A stretch of DNA of 64,000 nt from Hoylesella saccharolytica JCM 17484 (GTDB lineage Bacteria > Bacteroidota > Bacteroidia > Bacteroidales > Bacteroidaceae). The notes below the pieces were generated by a model. The model did no database searches, was not told the origin of the DNA, and worked only from the letters and a program-made list of their open reading frames with translations. Below, piece after piece: positions 7,946-16,414 of this stretch. The position numbers were made by a program, and so were the translations under genes. The number at the start of each line of letters is the position of its first letter. The stretch's first letter is position 1. Where the stretch lies: the NCBI RefSeq assembly GCF_000614205.1, contig NZ_BAKN01000002.1, positions 186,001 through 250,000 of the forward strand. Reading direction: 5' to 3'.

Positions 7946-8925
7946 ATGACCGCAGAAAAAGAGAAGACAGAAGCAATAATAGGAAACAAGCGTTTGCTTT
8001 ATATAGACGCTTTACGCGGTTTTGCAATTTTACTGGTCATCATAGGACATATTCCACAATACATTTTGTACAACGGATATGAAGAAGCGATGGAGTATTC
8101 ACCTTACCTACCCATTGTTTATTCATTTCATATGGCCTTGTTTATGATCGTTAGTGGCTATGTTGTAAACTTGAATAAACTAAAAGCCATTAACAAGTTA
8201 AAACTCTTAATCCCCTTTTTTTTCTTTGGCATTCTATATACATTGACTTTTAAATCGTCTGTTTTAAGTTTCTTTTTGAATGTTTATAAATATGGATATT
8301 GGTATCTGTTGGTATTTGTATTTTTCTTCTTTTTCTTATATTTGGTGAAGATTAGTAAAATAAATTTATACGTAGGAATGATCGTTGTACAAATTATTTT
8401 GTCACTTTGCGCTCATTACCTTTCACCAACACTTAACAACTTGCTGTCTTTAAATCCATGTTTAGGCTATGGCCTTACTTTTGTCTCGGAATTATTTTAC
8501 GGCATTCAGACATTGTATATTCAAAATATAGAAAAGCGCTATGTGCTGCAGGTGTATGTCTTTTTATCATAGGGTATTATATAGAACACCAACAGCACAT
8601 CCCAGGCCTTCATTGGATCATTTCAGGAAGTGCTTCTATTGCACTACTTCTCGCGTTTTTTTACTTAGAACAGTTTGCTCAAAATGAGCGAATACGTAAA
8701 GTGGCCAATACGATAGGCGTACATACATTGCAAATTTACACATTACATTACTTTGTAATGAGTACCATAGGACTGCTATGGAACGCTGGCATACTGATAA
8801 ACAAACACCTTACTTGGGTTGAATGGGTGATATCTCCAGTTCTCGCCTTAATGATTGCATACATCTGTATCTACCTAACCCGAATATTGAAGTTTATTCG
8901 ATTAGACTTTGTTTTTGGCCGTTAA
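7946..8925 (+). pseudogene. Membrane O-acyltransferase (acyltransferase 3 family), one -1 frameshift
   Basis: The first frame (from ATG 7946: MTAEKEKTEA) carries the family start RLLYIDALRGFAILLVIIGH, with the catalytic-type histidine, and continues through several membrane helices to about LLSLNP. The homology then continues one frame back from about 8437-8458 as MFRLWPYFCLGIILRHSD, and runs to the usual end at 8925. Repairing one lost base gives 981 nt, or 326 aa, a normal length. The shift point lies within 8437-8560, most simply at TTTAAAT (8449-8455). This heptamer also fits the X XXY YYZ slippery pattern in the correct frame, so programmed -1 shifting cannot be excluded. Such proteins O-acetylate surface glycans from the inner membrane. 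Confidence 0.8.
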
Positions 8926-8976
8926 CCATAACCACAGTATAAGGGTAACAGGGAAAATAAGAAAACATGTATTCAT

Positions 8977-9840
8977 ATGCCAAACGATATTTCTGAAATT
9001 GAATTTAAACAGCGGCTTATAAAACTATTTAAGGAATTTATTGATGTTTGCAACAAAAATAAATTGAGGTACTATGCTGCCTACGGAACTGCATTAGGAG
9101 CGGTTCGACATAGAGGAATTATCCCATGGGACGATGATATTGACGTGTGGATGCCACGTGAAGACTATGAGCGATTTTTATCGCTTAGAAATCAACTAAC
9201 AGCCACCCCTTACGAGATTCTTGACATACAAAATAAGGGTTACTATTTATATTTTGCAAAATTTTGTGATAAAAACACCACATTGATTGAGAGAGAAGGA
9301 GAACCCATCATTGGACTTTATATCGATATTTTTCCCCTTGACAATTATGACCCTTCAAAAAAATGGCTTAAACAAGTCAATTCTTTATATCGCTATGCAT
9401 GGTTAACTTATGGACATAGCTATCGAAGTTATTCTTGGAAGGAAGTAAAAGGCGCTTTATATCAAAGCCGATGGGGGCGACTTGGTATTATGATTGTCGA
9501 CACTACTCTTCTTAAAATACTACGTCACCCATCAAAATTGTTTATCACCTACATTAACAATGTATTGAAGACAACACCACAAAGTGAAAAGGTTTGGATG
9601 TATAGCATTATTTCTTCAGAATGTAAGATCTATCCTAAAAAATGGTTTGGAGAAGGGATAGAAATGCCATTTGAGAATTTCTCAGTAACCCTTCCATCGG
9701 GTTATGAGCAGATTTTATCAACAGAATATGGTGATTATATGACACCTCCACCCATAGAGAAGCGACCATCTCACCATTTCAGATACTTTGTTAATTTAAA
9801 AAATAGACTGACGTTAAAAGAGGTAAAGGAAAATCTTTAA
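8977..9840 (+). CDS. LicD-family nucleotidyltransferase-fold transferase (first copy)
   Basis: 287 residues. The family core is GTALGAVRHRGIIPWDDDIDV at residues 37-57, where the G-x-L/A-L-G-A-x-R-x-x-x-x-x-x-W-D-D-D-x-D metal-binding motif is complete, and it is followed by GLYIDIFPLDNY. LicD proteins move phosphocholine or a comparable phospho- or phosphono-group from a CDP/CMP carrier onto a glycan. The phosphonate cassette a few genes downstream makes a phosphonate donor plausible. Family is certain; the donor is inferred. It starts 51 nt after the acyltransferase and ends 6 nt before the flippase gene. Confidence 0.9.
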   Translation: MPNDISEIEFKQRLIKLFKEFIDVCNKNKLRYYAAYGTALGAVRHRGIIPWDDDIDVWMPREDYERFLSLRNQLTATPYEILDIQNKGYYLYFAKFCDKNTTLIEREGEPIIGLYIDIFPLDNYDPSKKWLKQVNSLYRYAWLTYGHSYRSYSWKEVKGALYQSRWGRLGIMIVDTTLLKILRHPSKLFITYINNVLKTTPQSEKVWMYSIISSECKIYPKKWFGEGIEMPFENFSVTLPSGYEQILSTEYGDYMTPPPIEKRPSHHFRYFVNLKNRLTLKEVKENL

Positions 9841-9846
9841 CAATTT

Positions 9847-11388
9847 ATGCAACAACCAGAAGGACATAACCGTTTAATTGCCAAGAATGCAACCATGCTT
9901 TACTTGCGCATGTTTGTAACCCTTGCCATTAGCTTTTACACATCTCGCATTGTATTAAAAGCACTTGGCGTTTCTGATTATGGAATTTACAACGTAGTGG
10001 GGGGCGTTATTACATTTATTAACGTATTAACAAGTTCTTTGGGTAGTGCAACTTCCCGTTTCTTAACCTACTCTTTAGGAAAAGATGATATAGATGATTT
10101 ACGTAAAACCTTTTCAACGGCTTTTATCATTCATCTTTCCTTAGCAGCCATTTTCTTAATCTTAGCAGAAACTATTGGATTATGGTTTATTAATACACAA
10201 CTTGTCATTCCTGCAGACAGAATGGTTGCAGCCAATTGGGTCTACCAATCTGCCATTCTATCAACATCTTTAGCCATTACTCAAGTTCCTTACGACGCTT
10301 CTATTCAATCACATGAGAAGATGGCAGCTTTTGCTTATATTGCCATTGTTAATGCAATTTTAAAATTACTTATTGCATTCGTTGTCTTATATGCAGCTGT
10401 TGACCACCTTATTTTATATAGTGTTCTATACATGGTCTTATCTTTTGGGTTTGTGGGATACTACCGATATTACTGTATACGAAATTTTGAAGAAAGTAGG
10501 TTAAAATGGATATTTGAAAAAAAAGTATTTAAAGAAATGCTCTCTTTTTCTGCATGGAATATGTACGGATCAGTTTCTTTAACTGCCATGCAACAAGGTG
10601 TTAATATATTAATAAACCGTTTTTTCGGAACCATATTAAATGCCGCAGTAGGTGTAGCGGGACAAGTACAAGCAATCATCTATTCGTTTACAGGAAATAT
10701 TACGACAGCTTTCCGTCCACAAATTATAAAGGAATACGCTTCTGAGAATTATTCTCGAGTAAATTATCTGATACAAATAGGAACGAAATTCACCTCCGTT
10801 GTAGGCATAATCACGATTGTTCCGGTGGCATTCAATCTGGAATTTCTAATGAATCTATGGCTAGATACGGTTCCTATCGGGGCCGTAATTATATGTCAGA
10901 TTTTATTACTTGAGAACTATCTAAATAGTTTTCATATCTTAGTTTATTTCGGAATTACGGCCACGGGGCATATAAAAATGATGCAATTTATCTTAGGAAC
11001 AATGTATATCGGAGCACTTGTCCTATTCTATTTAGCACTAAAAATCACCCACTCGTATGTAGTAGTCTATATTATCGGGGTCTTTTTGTGTCCATTATCA
11101 ACACTTACCTATTGTATTGTTTTCAAAAAAAATATGCCAGCATTCAATCTTCGCGTCTTTATATCAAAAGTATATTTACCCGTCACAGTAATAGGATTAC
11201 TAAGTATAGGCATGGCTTTAAGTGGTATTTTCCTGTTCACATCTGAACTCTTTAGATTTCTATATTCCTTAATAGCATGTACTGCAATAGTCTGCACACT
11301 ATCCTATTATTTCTTACTCGATTCTTATATGCGCTCTGTATGTAAAAATTTTATAAAAAGTAAGTTACAAAAGACTGGAAGAAGATAG
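9847..11388 (+). CDS. Wzx-type polysaccharide flippase (MOP superfamily)
   Basis: 513 residues with about 12-14 hydrophobic segments along its whole length. The start RLIAKNATMLYLRMFVTLAISFYTSRIVLKALGVSDYGIYNVVGG is the hallmark first two helices of Bacteroidetes lipopolysaccharide/oligosaccharide translocases. These proteins move undecaprenyl-linked repeat units across the inner membrane, which pairs with the EpsG-type polymerase at 24474 to form a Wzy-dependent pathway. The gene contains an 8-A run (10517-10524) that is in frame, useful when judging the frameshifts elsewhere in this locus. Confidence 0.92.
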   Translation: MQQPEGHNRLIAKNATMLYLRMFVTLAISFYTSRIVLKALGVSDYGIYNVVGGVITFINVLTSSLGSATSRFLTYSLGKDDIDDLRKTFSTAFIIHLSLAAIFLILAETIGLWFINTQLVIPADRMVAANWVYQSAILSTSLAITQVPYDASIQSHEKMAAFAYIAIVNAILKLLIAFVVLYAAVDHLILYSVLYMVLSFGFVGYYRYYCIRNFEESRLKWIFEKKVFKEMLSFSAWNMYGSVSLTAMQQGVNILINRFFGTILNAAVGVAGQVQAIIYSFTGNITTAFRPQIIKEYASENYSRVNYLIQIGTKFTSVVGIITIVPVAFNLEFLMNLWLDTVPIGAVIICQILLLENYLNSFHILVYFGITATGHIKMMQFILGTMYIGALVLFYLALKITHSYVVVYIIGVFLCPLSTLTYCIVFKKNMPAFNLRVFISKVYLPVTVIGLLSIGMALSGIFLFTSELFRFLYSLIACTAIVCTLSYYFLLDSYMRSVCKNFIKSKLQKTGRR

Positions 11389-11417
11389 GAAGGATAGAAA
11401 ATAAGCCCTTTGAAAAG

Positions 11418-12158
11418 ATGCAAAAAAATAAATATATCGTTTTAAGTGACATTCATGGAAACCTGTCTGCACTTCAAGCCGTTTTGGATGACGCAACAAA
11501 GAAGTACACTGTAGACGGTATCATTATACTTGGAGACTTAATTGATTATGGAATGCGCTCAAATGAGGTTATTAGTGAAATTCAAAAGCTAAGCTATCCT
11601 ATTATGATGAACTTATGGGGCAATCATGAGAAAGCTGTTATGGATATGGAGCTAACTCGCTTTTCATCTGACAGAGGAAGAACTATGTTGAAATATACTG
11701 CGTCAAAACTAACTGCAGAAAATAAAGCGTATATCCAAAACAAGATGTCGGACAATGGATGCAAAGAGTTGGAGCTAAATGGATTAAAAGTATTAACCAT
11801 TCACGGCAATATTGATGACCCATTTTGGGGAAAGTTAACCCTTGAGACATCAAACGATATTCGTTATTCAACTTATGATATTGTCGCATCCGGACATATT
11901 CATCGTCCCTTTTTATTTGAGCGCTATTTTAAATGTACCTCTGAGAAATTTAGAAATGAGAAAAAAACCATTTTTATAAATCCGGGATCTGTAGGTCAAC
12001 CCAGAAATCATAACCCTAAAGCTCAATATCTATACATGGATTTAGATTCAATGGAATTTGATTTTCGGTCCGTAGATTATAACATTGCAGCTGAACAGGC
12101 CTTATATCCCAATACTATAGACTCTTTTTACAAAGATCGCTTGAGTATTGGTGTTTGA
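11418..12158 (+). CDS. Calcineurin-like metallophosphoesterase, first gene of the phosphonate cassette
   Basis: 246 residues with all metal-binding blocks of the YfcE/MJ0936-type metallophosphoesterases: VLSDIHGN (DxH, residues 8-15), GDLIDYG, GNHEKAV, HGN and GHIHRPFLFE, then INPGSVGQPRN. The fold is certain. Known relatives hydrolyse phosphodiesters or phosphomonoesters in the cytoplasm. It heads a run of six closely packed genes (to 17554), which suggests a role in processing a nucleotide-activated phosphonate, but no substrate is visible. Confidence 0.85.
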   Translation: MQKNKYIVLSDIHGNLSALQAVLDDATKKYTVDGIIILGDLIDYGMRSNEVISEIQKLSYPIMMNLWGNHEKAVMDMELTRFSSDRGRTMLKYTASKLTAENKAYIQNKMSDNGCKELELNGLKVLTIHGNIDDPFWGKLTLETSNDIRYSTYDIVASGHIHRPFLFERYFKCTSEKFRNEKKTIFINPGSVGQPRNHNPKAQYLYMDLDSMEFDFRSVDYNIAAEQALYPNTIDSFYKDRLSIGV

Positions 12159-12188
12159 ACAAATCAACTAAAATAAAGTTATACAAAT

Positions 12189-13175
12189 ATGCGTACAATT
12201 TATGTAATTAGCGGTGTAACGGGCATGACAGGTAATGAATTAGCCCGTCAACTTATAAAAAATGAAGAGAACGAAGTTGTTGGGTTTGACAATTTCTTTG
12301 CAAGTTCTATTGATACCATCAAAGATATCATTGACCATCCTCATCTACATTTTTTCGAGAGAGACATTAATAATGAGAAGCATCTGCAAGAAATAAAGGA
12401 TAAAGTACTAAGTCTAGGTGAGGGTGAAGTTGTTTATATCAATTGTGCGGCAGTTGTTCATACTGAATATTTCTATGAAATTAATAGCACTTATGACACC
12501 AATGTCGAGGCAATGCGTAAGTTTTTACAACAAGCCATAGAAATAAAAGCACGTATTTTTATCAACTGTTCAACATCTGAAGTGTATTCTATGCACTCTT
12601 GGGCAGACGATGGCGTAAGAGAATCAGACTTTTTAGAACTCGCCACAGCAGAGCATAGCCAACGTACCAGTTATGCAACAGGTAAGCTGTTGACAGAATT
12701 TTTTATGAAGGATGCAGTAGAAAAGGGGCTAATTAGAGGCTGCTCTATTCGTTTTGCAAATGTATATAGCAATCACGAGCGTTTTGCAAAGCACATCATA
12801 CCCCACATTATCAATAGTCTTCGAGAGAAAGGAGAAGTGGTTTTATTAGAAAATTCACGTAAAAACAAACGTACCTTCTTACACAATATTGATAGCTGCA
12901 GGGCGGTATTAGATTTAATAGAAAGTCCTGTAGCACTTGATGGAAGTGTTTATAATGTAGCAACAGATGAAGAAATCAGTATTATAGATTTGGTAAACAA
13001 AATTGGGAAAAAGTTGGGTCTTGACTCACCTAGAATTACTTTTAAAGATTACCGACTGTCAGATCCCGAAAGACGAATACTGAATACAGAAAAGATACGA
13101 GAAAAAACAAAGTGGAAGCCTATCATCAATCTTGATAAGGGCTTGGATCTTTGCTTAGAACAATTTCAACAATGA
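12189..13175 (+). CDS. NAD(P)-dependent epimerase/dehydratase (extended SDR)
   Basis: 328 residues. GVTGMTGNELA (residues 9-19) is the GxxGxxG dinucleotide-binding motif, and SYATGK supplies the catalytic YxxxK with NCSTSEVY as the serine/threonine block. The overall form matches nucleotide-sugar epimerase/dehydratases. It lies inside the phosphonate cassette between a phosphoesterase and a nucleotidyltransferase and overlaps the next gene by 4 nt (ATGA). Its substrate may be a nucleotide sugar or a nucleotide-linked phosphonate; the sequence does not decide. Confidence 0.85.
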   Translation: MRTIYVISGVTGMTGNELARQLIKNEENEVVGFDNFFASSIDTIKDIIDHPHLHFFERDINNEKHLQEIKDKVLSLGEGEVVYINCAAVVHTEYFYEINSTYDTNVEAMRKFLQQAIEIKARIFINCSTSEVYSMHSWADDGVRESDFLELATAEHSQRTSYATGKLLTEFFMKDAVEKGLIRGCSIRFANVYSNHERFAKHIIPHIINSLREKGEVVLLENSRKNKRTFLHNIDSCRAVLDLIESPVALDGSVYNVATDEEISIIDLVNKIGKKLGLDSPRITFKDYRLSDPERRILNTEKIREKTKWKPIINLDKGLDLCLEQFQQ

Positions 13176-13933
13176 CAACCCTTATCATTACAGTTGCCGG
13201 TTCTGCAACACGATTTAACAAGGACTTGGACCGAGAAGTTCTTAAATGTATTTATTACGAGGAATCACCTAAATACGCTTTGCTCTATCAACTATTGGAT
13301 AAAGCAAGAGATTTGGACGAATACATTATTGTTGGCGGATATCTGTTCAATCAGTTAGAAACTTTCTGTAATCAAGAATTACAAGAATTCAGACATAAAA
13401 TAAAACTGATATATAATGAACACTTTCTTGACTACGGTTCAGGATATAGCTTATTGAAAGCCATTGATAGCTTATCACCAAATACAAAAAATGTTATCTT
13501 TGTAGAGGGAGATTTGTTTTACACAGAAGAGGACTTCACCAAAATTATTGAATCAAAAAAGAATGTTGTAAGCATTAACAAAGAGCCTATTTATGCCAAC
13601 AAAGCTGTCGTTCTTTATCTTGATACACAGCAGCATATTCATTACTTATATGATACTGCGCACAAAGCATTGAACATAAAAGAGCCTTTTTGTGCCGTCT
13701 TTAATTCCGCTCAGATGTGGAAATTCAATGACACTAACTATTTACAAAGAGTAAGAAAAAGATTAACCAATGAGCAAGAAGAAGGGACAAATCTAGAGCT
13801 CATAGATGCATATTTTAGAGATTTGGAAAATGGCAGCATAGATATCATACCGATAGAAATATGGTATAATTGCAATACAGTTAAAGACTATCATCACGTT
13901 TATAAGTTTATAAAAGCACATGAAAACAATTAA
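13172..13933 (+). CDS. NTP-transferase-fold nucleotidyltransferase (LicC/PntC-like)
   Basis: Start chosen at ATG 13172, which overlaps the upstream stop as ATGA. This gives MTTLIITVAGSATRFNKD, so the nucleotide-binding signature begins at residue 4, as in the family. VIFVEGDLFYTEEDF supplies the acidic metal-binding residues. 253 residues, near the length of LicC or the cytidylyltransferase domain of PntC, which activate phosphocholine or 2-aminoethylphosphonate as CMP esters. With PEP mutase and phosphonopyruvate decarboxylase two and three genes downstream, CTP:phosphonate cytidylyltransferase is the best guess, but it is inference from context. Confidence 0.7.
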   Translation: MTTLIITVAGSATRFNKDLDREVLKCIYYEESPKYALLYQLLDKARDLDEYIIVGGYLFNQLETFCNQELQEFRHKIKLIYNEHFLDYGSGYSLLKAIDSLSPNTKNVIFVEGDLFYTEEDFTKIIESKKNVVSINKEPIYANKAVVLYLDTQQHIHYLYDTAHKALNIKEPFCAVFNSAQMWKFNDTNYLQRVRKRLTNEQEEGTNLELIDAYFRDLENGSIDIIPIEIWYNCNTVKDYHHVYKFIKAHENN

Positions 13934-15107
13934 CGAAAAATTAAAAAAGTTACAGCAAGATATCGTTGGAGACAAACCAATAACCCTAATGATTTTAGGA
14001 TTAGGAAGCGTCGGCACTTATTTACTTGACTATCTTATCCATCTGGCTAATCCAAAGTTAAAAATTGTTGTTGTTGGGAGAAACATTGATAAATTACAAA
14101 GCGATGTCAATATCATTCGTACATCAGCGACCATTCGCCGTCAGATGGCATCAGAAATTGTGATTGACGCCAATTGTGATTTAAATAATGTTGAACAGAT
14201 AGCAGAAGTTATTAATAAATACAATCCACATTTTATCGTAAACACCAGTCGCTTTTATTCCGGACTTAAATATGGAAGTATATCCTGGACAAACTTAAGA
14301 GCCTACGGAATATGGACTCCATTATCTATTTCTTATGCACGCAATATTATGATGGCCTACCGAATGGCTCAAAATGATGCCATTACGATTAATACGTCTT
14401 ACTCAGATGCTGTTATTCCATGGTTAAAGTCAGCTGGGTTAGACTATTTTGACTTTGGCTCAGGCAACTTAAACCATTTAATACCACGCCTGAAATTTTA
14501 TATTGCAAAGAAATTCTCAATAAGTGATTTTAACAAAATTGACGTAACACTAGCTGTGAGTCACTTTCATGATGTGGTTATTAGTAAAGAGGGACAGACG
14601 GAAGGACAGAAGATTTTATTAGATGTAAAATATGAAAATAAGACACTGTCCTTTAATCAAGAAGAAGCCGCTATGGCTTGTAAGATCGCTATGCCCACAG
14701 ATCAAAAACGCAATATGATGAATGCGTCTAGCAATTTTGACATTATCAATTCTATCATACAAGCTATCAATACTCATACTAGAAAAAAAATACATACTCC
14801 GGGTGTTAACGGAGAGGTAGGAGGCTATCCGTATATATTTGATGGAACTCAAGAAACCGTTCATTCAAGTATAGATACATCCGTCTTTTCCTTAGAATCT
14901 ATGAGAAAGGCCAATGCAGCATCTATCTATTTAGATGGTATAGAAAAGATTGAGAACGGAAAATTATACTATACTACGGAACTACAAGAAAAAGTAAAGA
15001 ATGTATTTCAAGTAGAGCTTCCTCCATCAGTAGGATGGGAGGAAATTCCGGAAGTTACTAATTTTTTAATTGAAAACATCATAAAATCTAAAGTTTTATC
15101 AAAATGA
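13920..15107 (+). CDS. Saccharopine-dehydrogenase-like Rossmann oxidoreductase, unassigned
   Basis: 395 residues. MILGLGSVGTYLLDYL at residues 23-38 is a GxGxxG Rossmann motif, followed by KIVVVGRN. The layout (N-terminal NAD(P) domain, then a large alpha/beta domain, no membrane helix) fits saccharopine-dehydrogenase-like NADP-binding proteins. I recognise no substrate-specific motif. The gene overlaps its upstream neighbour by 14 nt and the PEP mutase gene by 4 nt (ATGA), so it is tightly tied to phosphonate synthesis. A reductase acting on phosphonoacetaldehyde or a later intermediate is an attractive but untested role. Confidence 0.6.
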   Translation: MKTINEKLKKLQQDIVGDKPITLMILGLGSVGTYLLDYLIHLANPKLKIVVVGRNIDKLQSDVNIIRTSATIRRQMASEIVIDANCDLNNVEQIAEVINKYNPHFIVNTSRFYSGLKYGSISWTNLRAYGIWTPLSISYARNIMMAYRMAQNDAITINTSYSDAVIPWLKSAGLDYFDFGSGNLNHLIPRLKFYIAKKFSISDFNKIDVTLAVSHFHDVVISKEGQTEGQKILLDVKYENKTLSFNQEEAAMACKIAMPTDQKRNMMNASSNFDIINSIIQAINTHTRKKIHTPGVNGEVGGYPYIFDGTQETVHSSIDTSVFSLESMRKANAASIYLDGIEKIENGKLYYTTELQEKVKNVFQVELPPSVGWEEIPEVTNFLIENIIKSKVLSK

Positions 15108-16405
15108 ATAAGGTTGTTTACTTAGGTATGGTAGGTGATATCCTACACCCCGGTTTAATTAATATTATTACTGAAGCCACTAAGCTTGGTGATGTAATGG
15201 TTGGTCTTTACACAGATAAAGCAATCGCTGCTTATCGGCGTTTACCCTATATGACATACGAACAAAGAAAACAAGTTGTTGAGAATATCAAAGGGGTTAC
15301 TCAGGTTGTAGCGCAGGATGATTATAGTTACATACCCAACCTTTTAAAGTATAAGCCCAATTATATCATTCATGGAGATGACTGGAAAGAAGGGAGAGAT
15401 AGCGAATTGCGAGATGCAGTATTTAAAACAATGCATGAAATAGGAGGTGAAGTTGTCGAAATTCCGTACACAAAGGGTATCAACTCTTCTTCATTAGGAA
15501 AAGATATCCGAGGAATAGGAACAACTCCTGATATTAGGTTAAAAGCATTGCGAAGACTTATTGCCGCAAAACCTATTGTAAGAATCCTCGAAACTCATGA
15601 CGGCTTAAGCGGACTCATTGCAGAAAATCTGGAGATAGAAAATGGCCCGAAAATTAATTCTTTTGATGGGATGTGGTCAAGTTCACTAACCGATTCTACC
15701 AGTAAGGGGAAACCCGATATTGAAGCTGTTGATTTGACTACGCGTATGCAAGACCTAACGAATATATTAGAATGCACAACAAAACCAATTATCTATGATG
15801 GTGATACAGGTGGAAAACCAGAACATTTTGCTTTTGCTGTACGCACTTTAGAAAGAAATGGTATATCAGCCGTTATCATAGAAGACAAAATAGGACTCAA
15901 GAAAAACTCTTTGTTCGGTACAGATGCCGTACAAATACAAGACTCAATTGAAGGTTTTTGTCATAAAATTAAAATTGGTAAGAATGCACAAGTAACAGAT
16001 GACTTCATGGTAATTGCCCGGTGTGAAAGCTTAATTGCAGGAAAGTCTGTAGATGATGCTCTTGAACGTTGTTTTTTCTATGTAGAGGCAGGAGCTGACG
16101 GAATTATGATCCATAGTAAGAATAAAACGGGAGAGGATATTAAACAATTTTGTGTGAAATTCAGAGAAAAATATACCTCTATTCCTATTGTTGTTGTTCC
16201 TACCACTTATAATCAAATTAAAGAAGAAGAGCTGCATAGATGGGGGGTAAATGTCGTAATTTATGCTAACCACATGTTAAGAGCAGCTTATCCAGCTATG
16301 CTAAAGTGTGCAACAACCATATTAGAAAACGAACGCTCTTTAGAAACAGATCCTATCTGTATGCCGATTAAAGAGATTTTAGAGTTAATACCGGGAACTA
16401 AATAA
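15104..16405 (+). CDS. aepX: Phosphoenolpyruvate mutase with N-terminal nucleotidyltransferase-like domain
   Basis: 433 residues. Residues 1-140 are an RfaE/CTP-transferase-like domain and residues 145-433 are a PEP mutase barrel. The mutase part has SLTDSTSKGKPDIEAVD, PIIYDGDTGG and the catalytic loop EDKIGLKKNS (260-269), all diagnostic of true PEP mutases rather than isocitrate-lyase relatives. It rearranges PEP to phosphonopyruvate, forming the C-P bond. In the N-terminal domain the HxGH motif reads H15-P-G-L18 and the ISSTxx block reads INSSS (126-130), so nucleotidyl transfer may be weak or lost. The decarboxylase that pulls the reaction forward follows 9 nt downstream. Confidence 0.93.
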   Translation: MNKVVYLGMVGDILHPGLINIITEATKLGDVMVGLYTDKAIAAYRRLPYMTYEQRKQVVENIKGVTQVVAQDDYSYIPNLLKYKPNYIIHGDDWKEGRDSELRDAVFKTMHEIGGEVVEIPYTKGINSSSLGKDIRGIGTTPDIRLKALRRLIAAKPIVRILETHDGLSGLIAENLEIENGPKINSFDGMWSSSLTDSTSKGKPDIEAVDLTTRMQDLTNILECTTKPIIYDGDTGGKPEHFAFAVRTLERNGISAVIIEDKIGLKKNSLFGTDAVQIQDSIEGFCHKIKIGKNAQVTDDFMVIARCESLIAGKSVDDALERCFFYVEAGADGIMIHSKNKTGEDIKQFCVKFREKYTSIPIVVVPTTYNQIKEEELHRWGVNVVIYANHMLRAAYPAMLKCATTILENERSLETDPICMPIKEILELIPGTK

Positions 16406-16414
16406 AATTAATAT

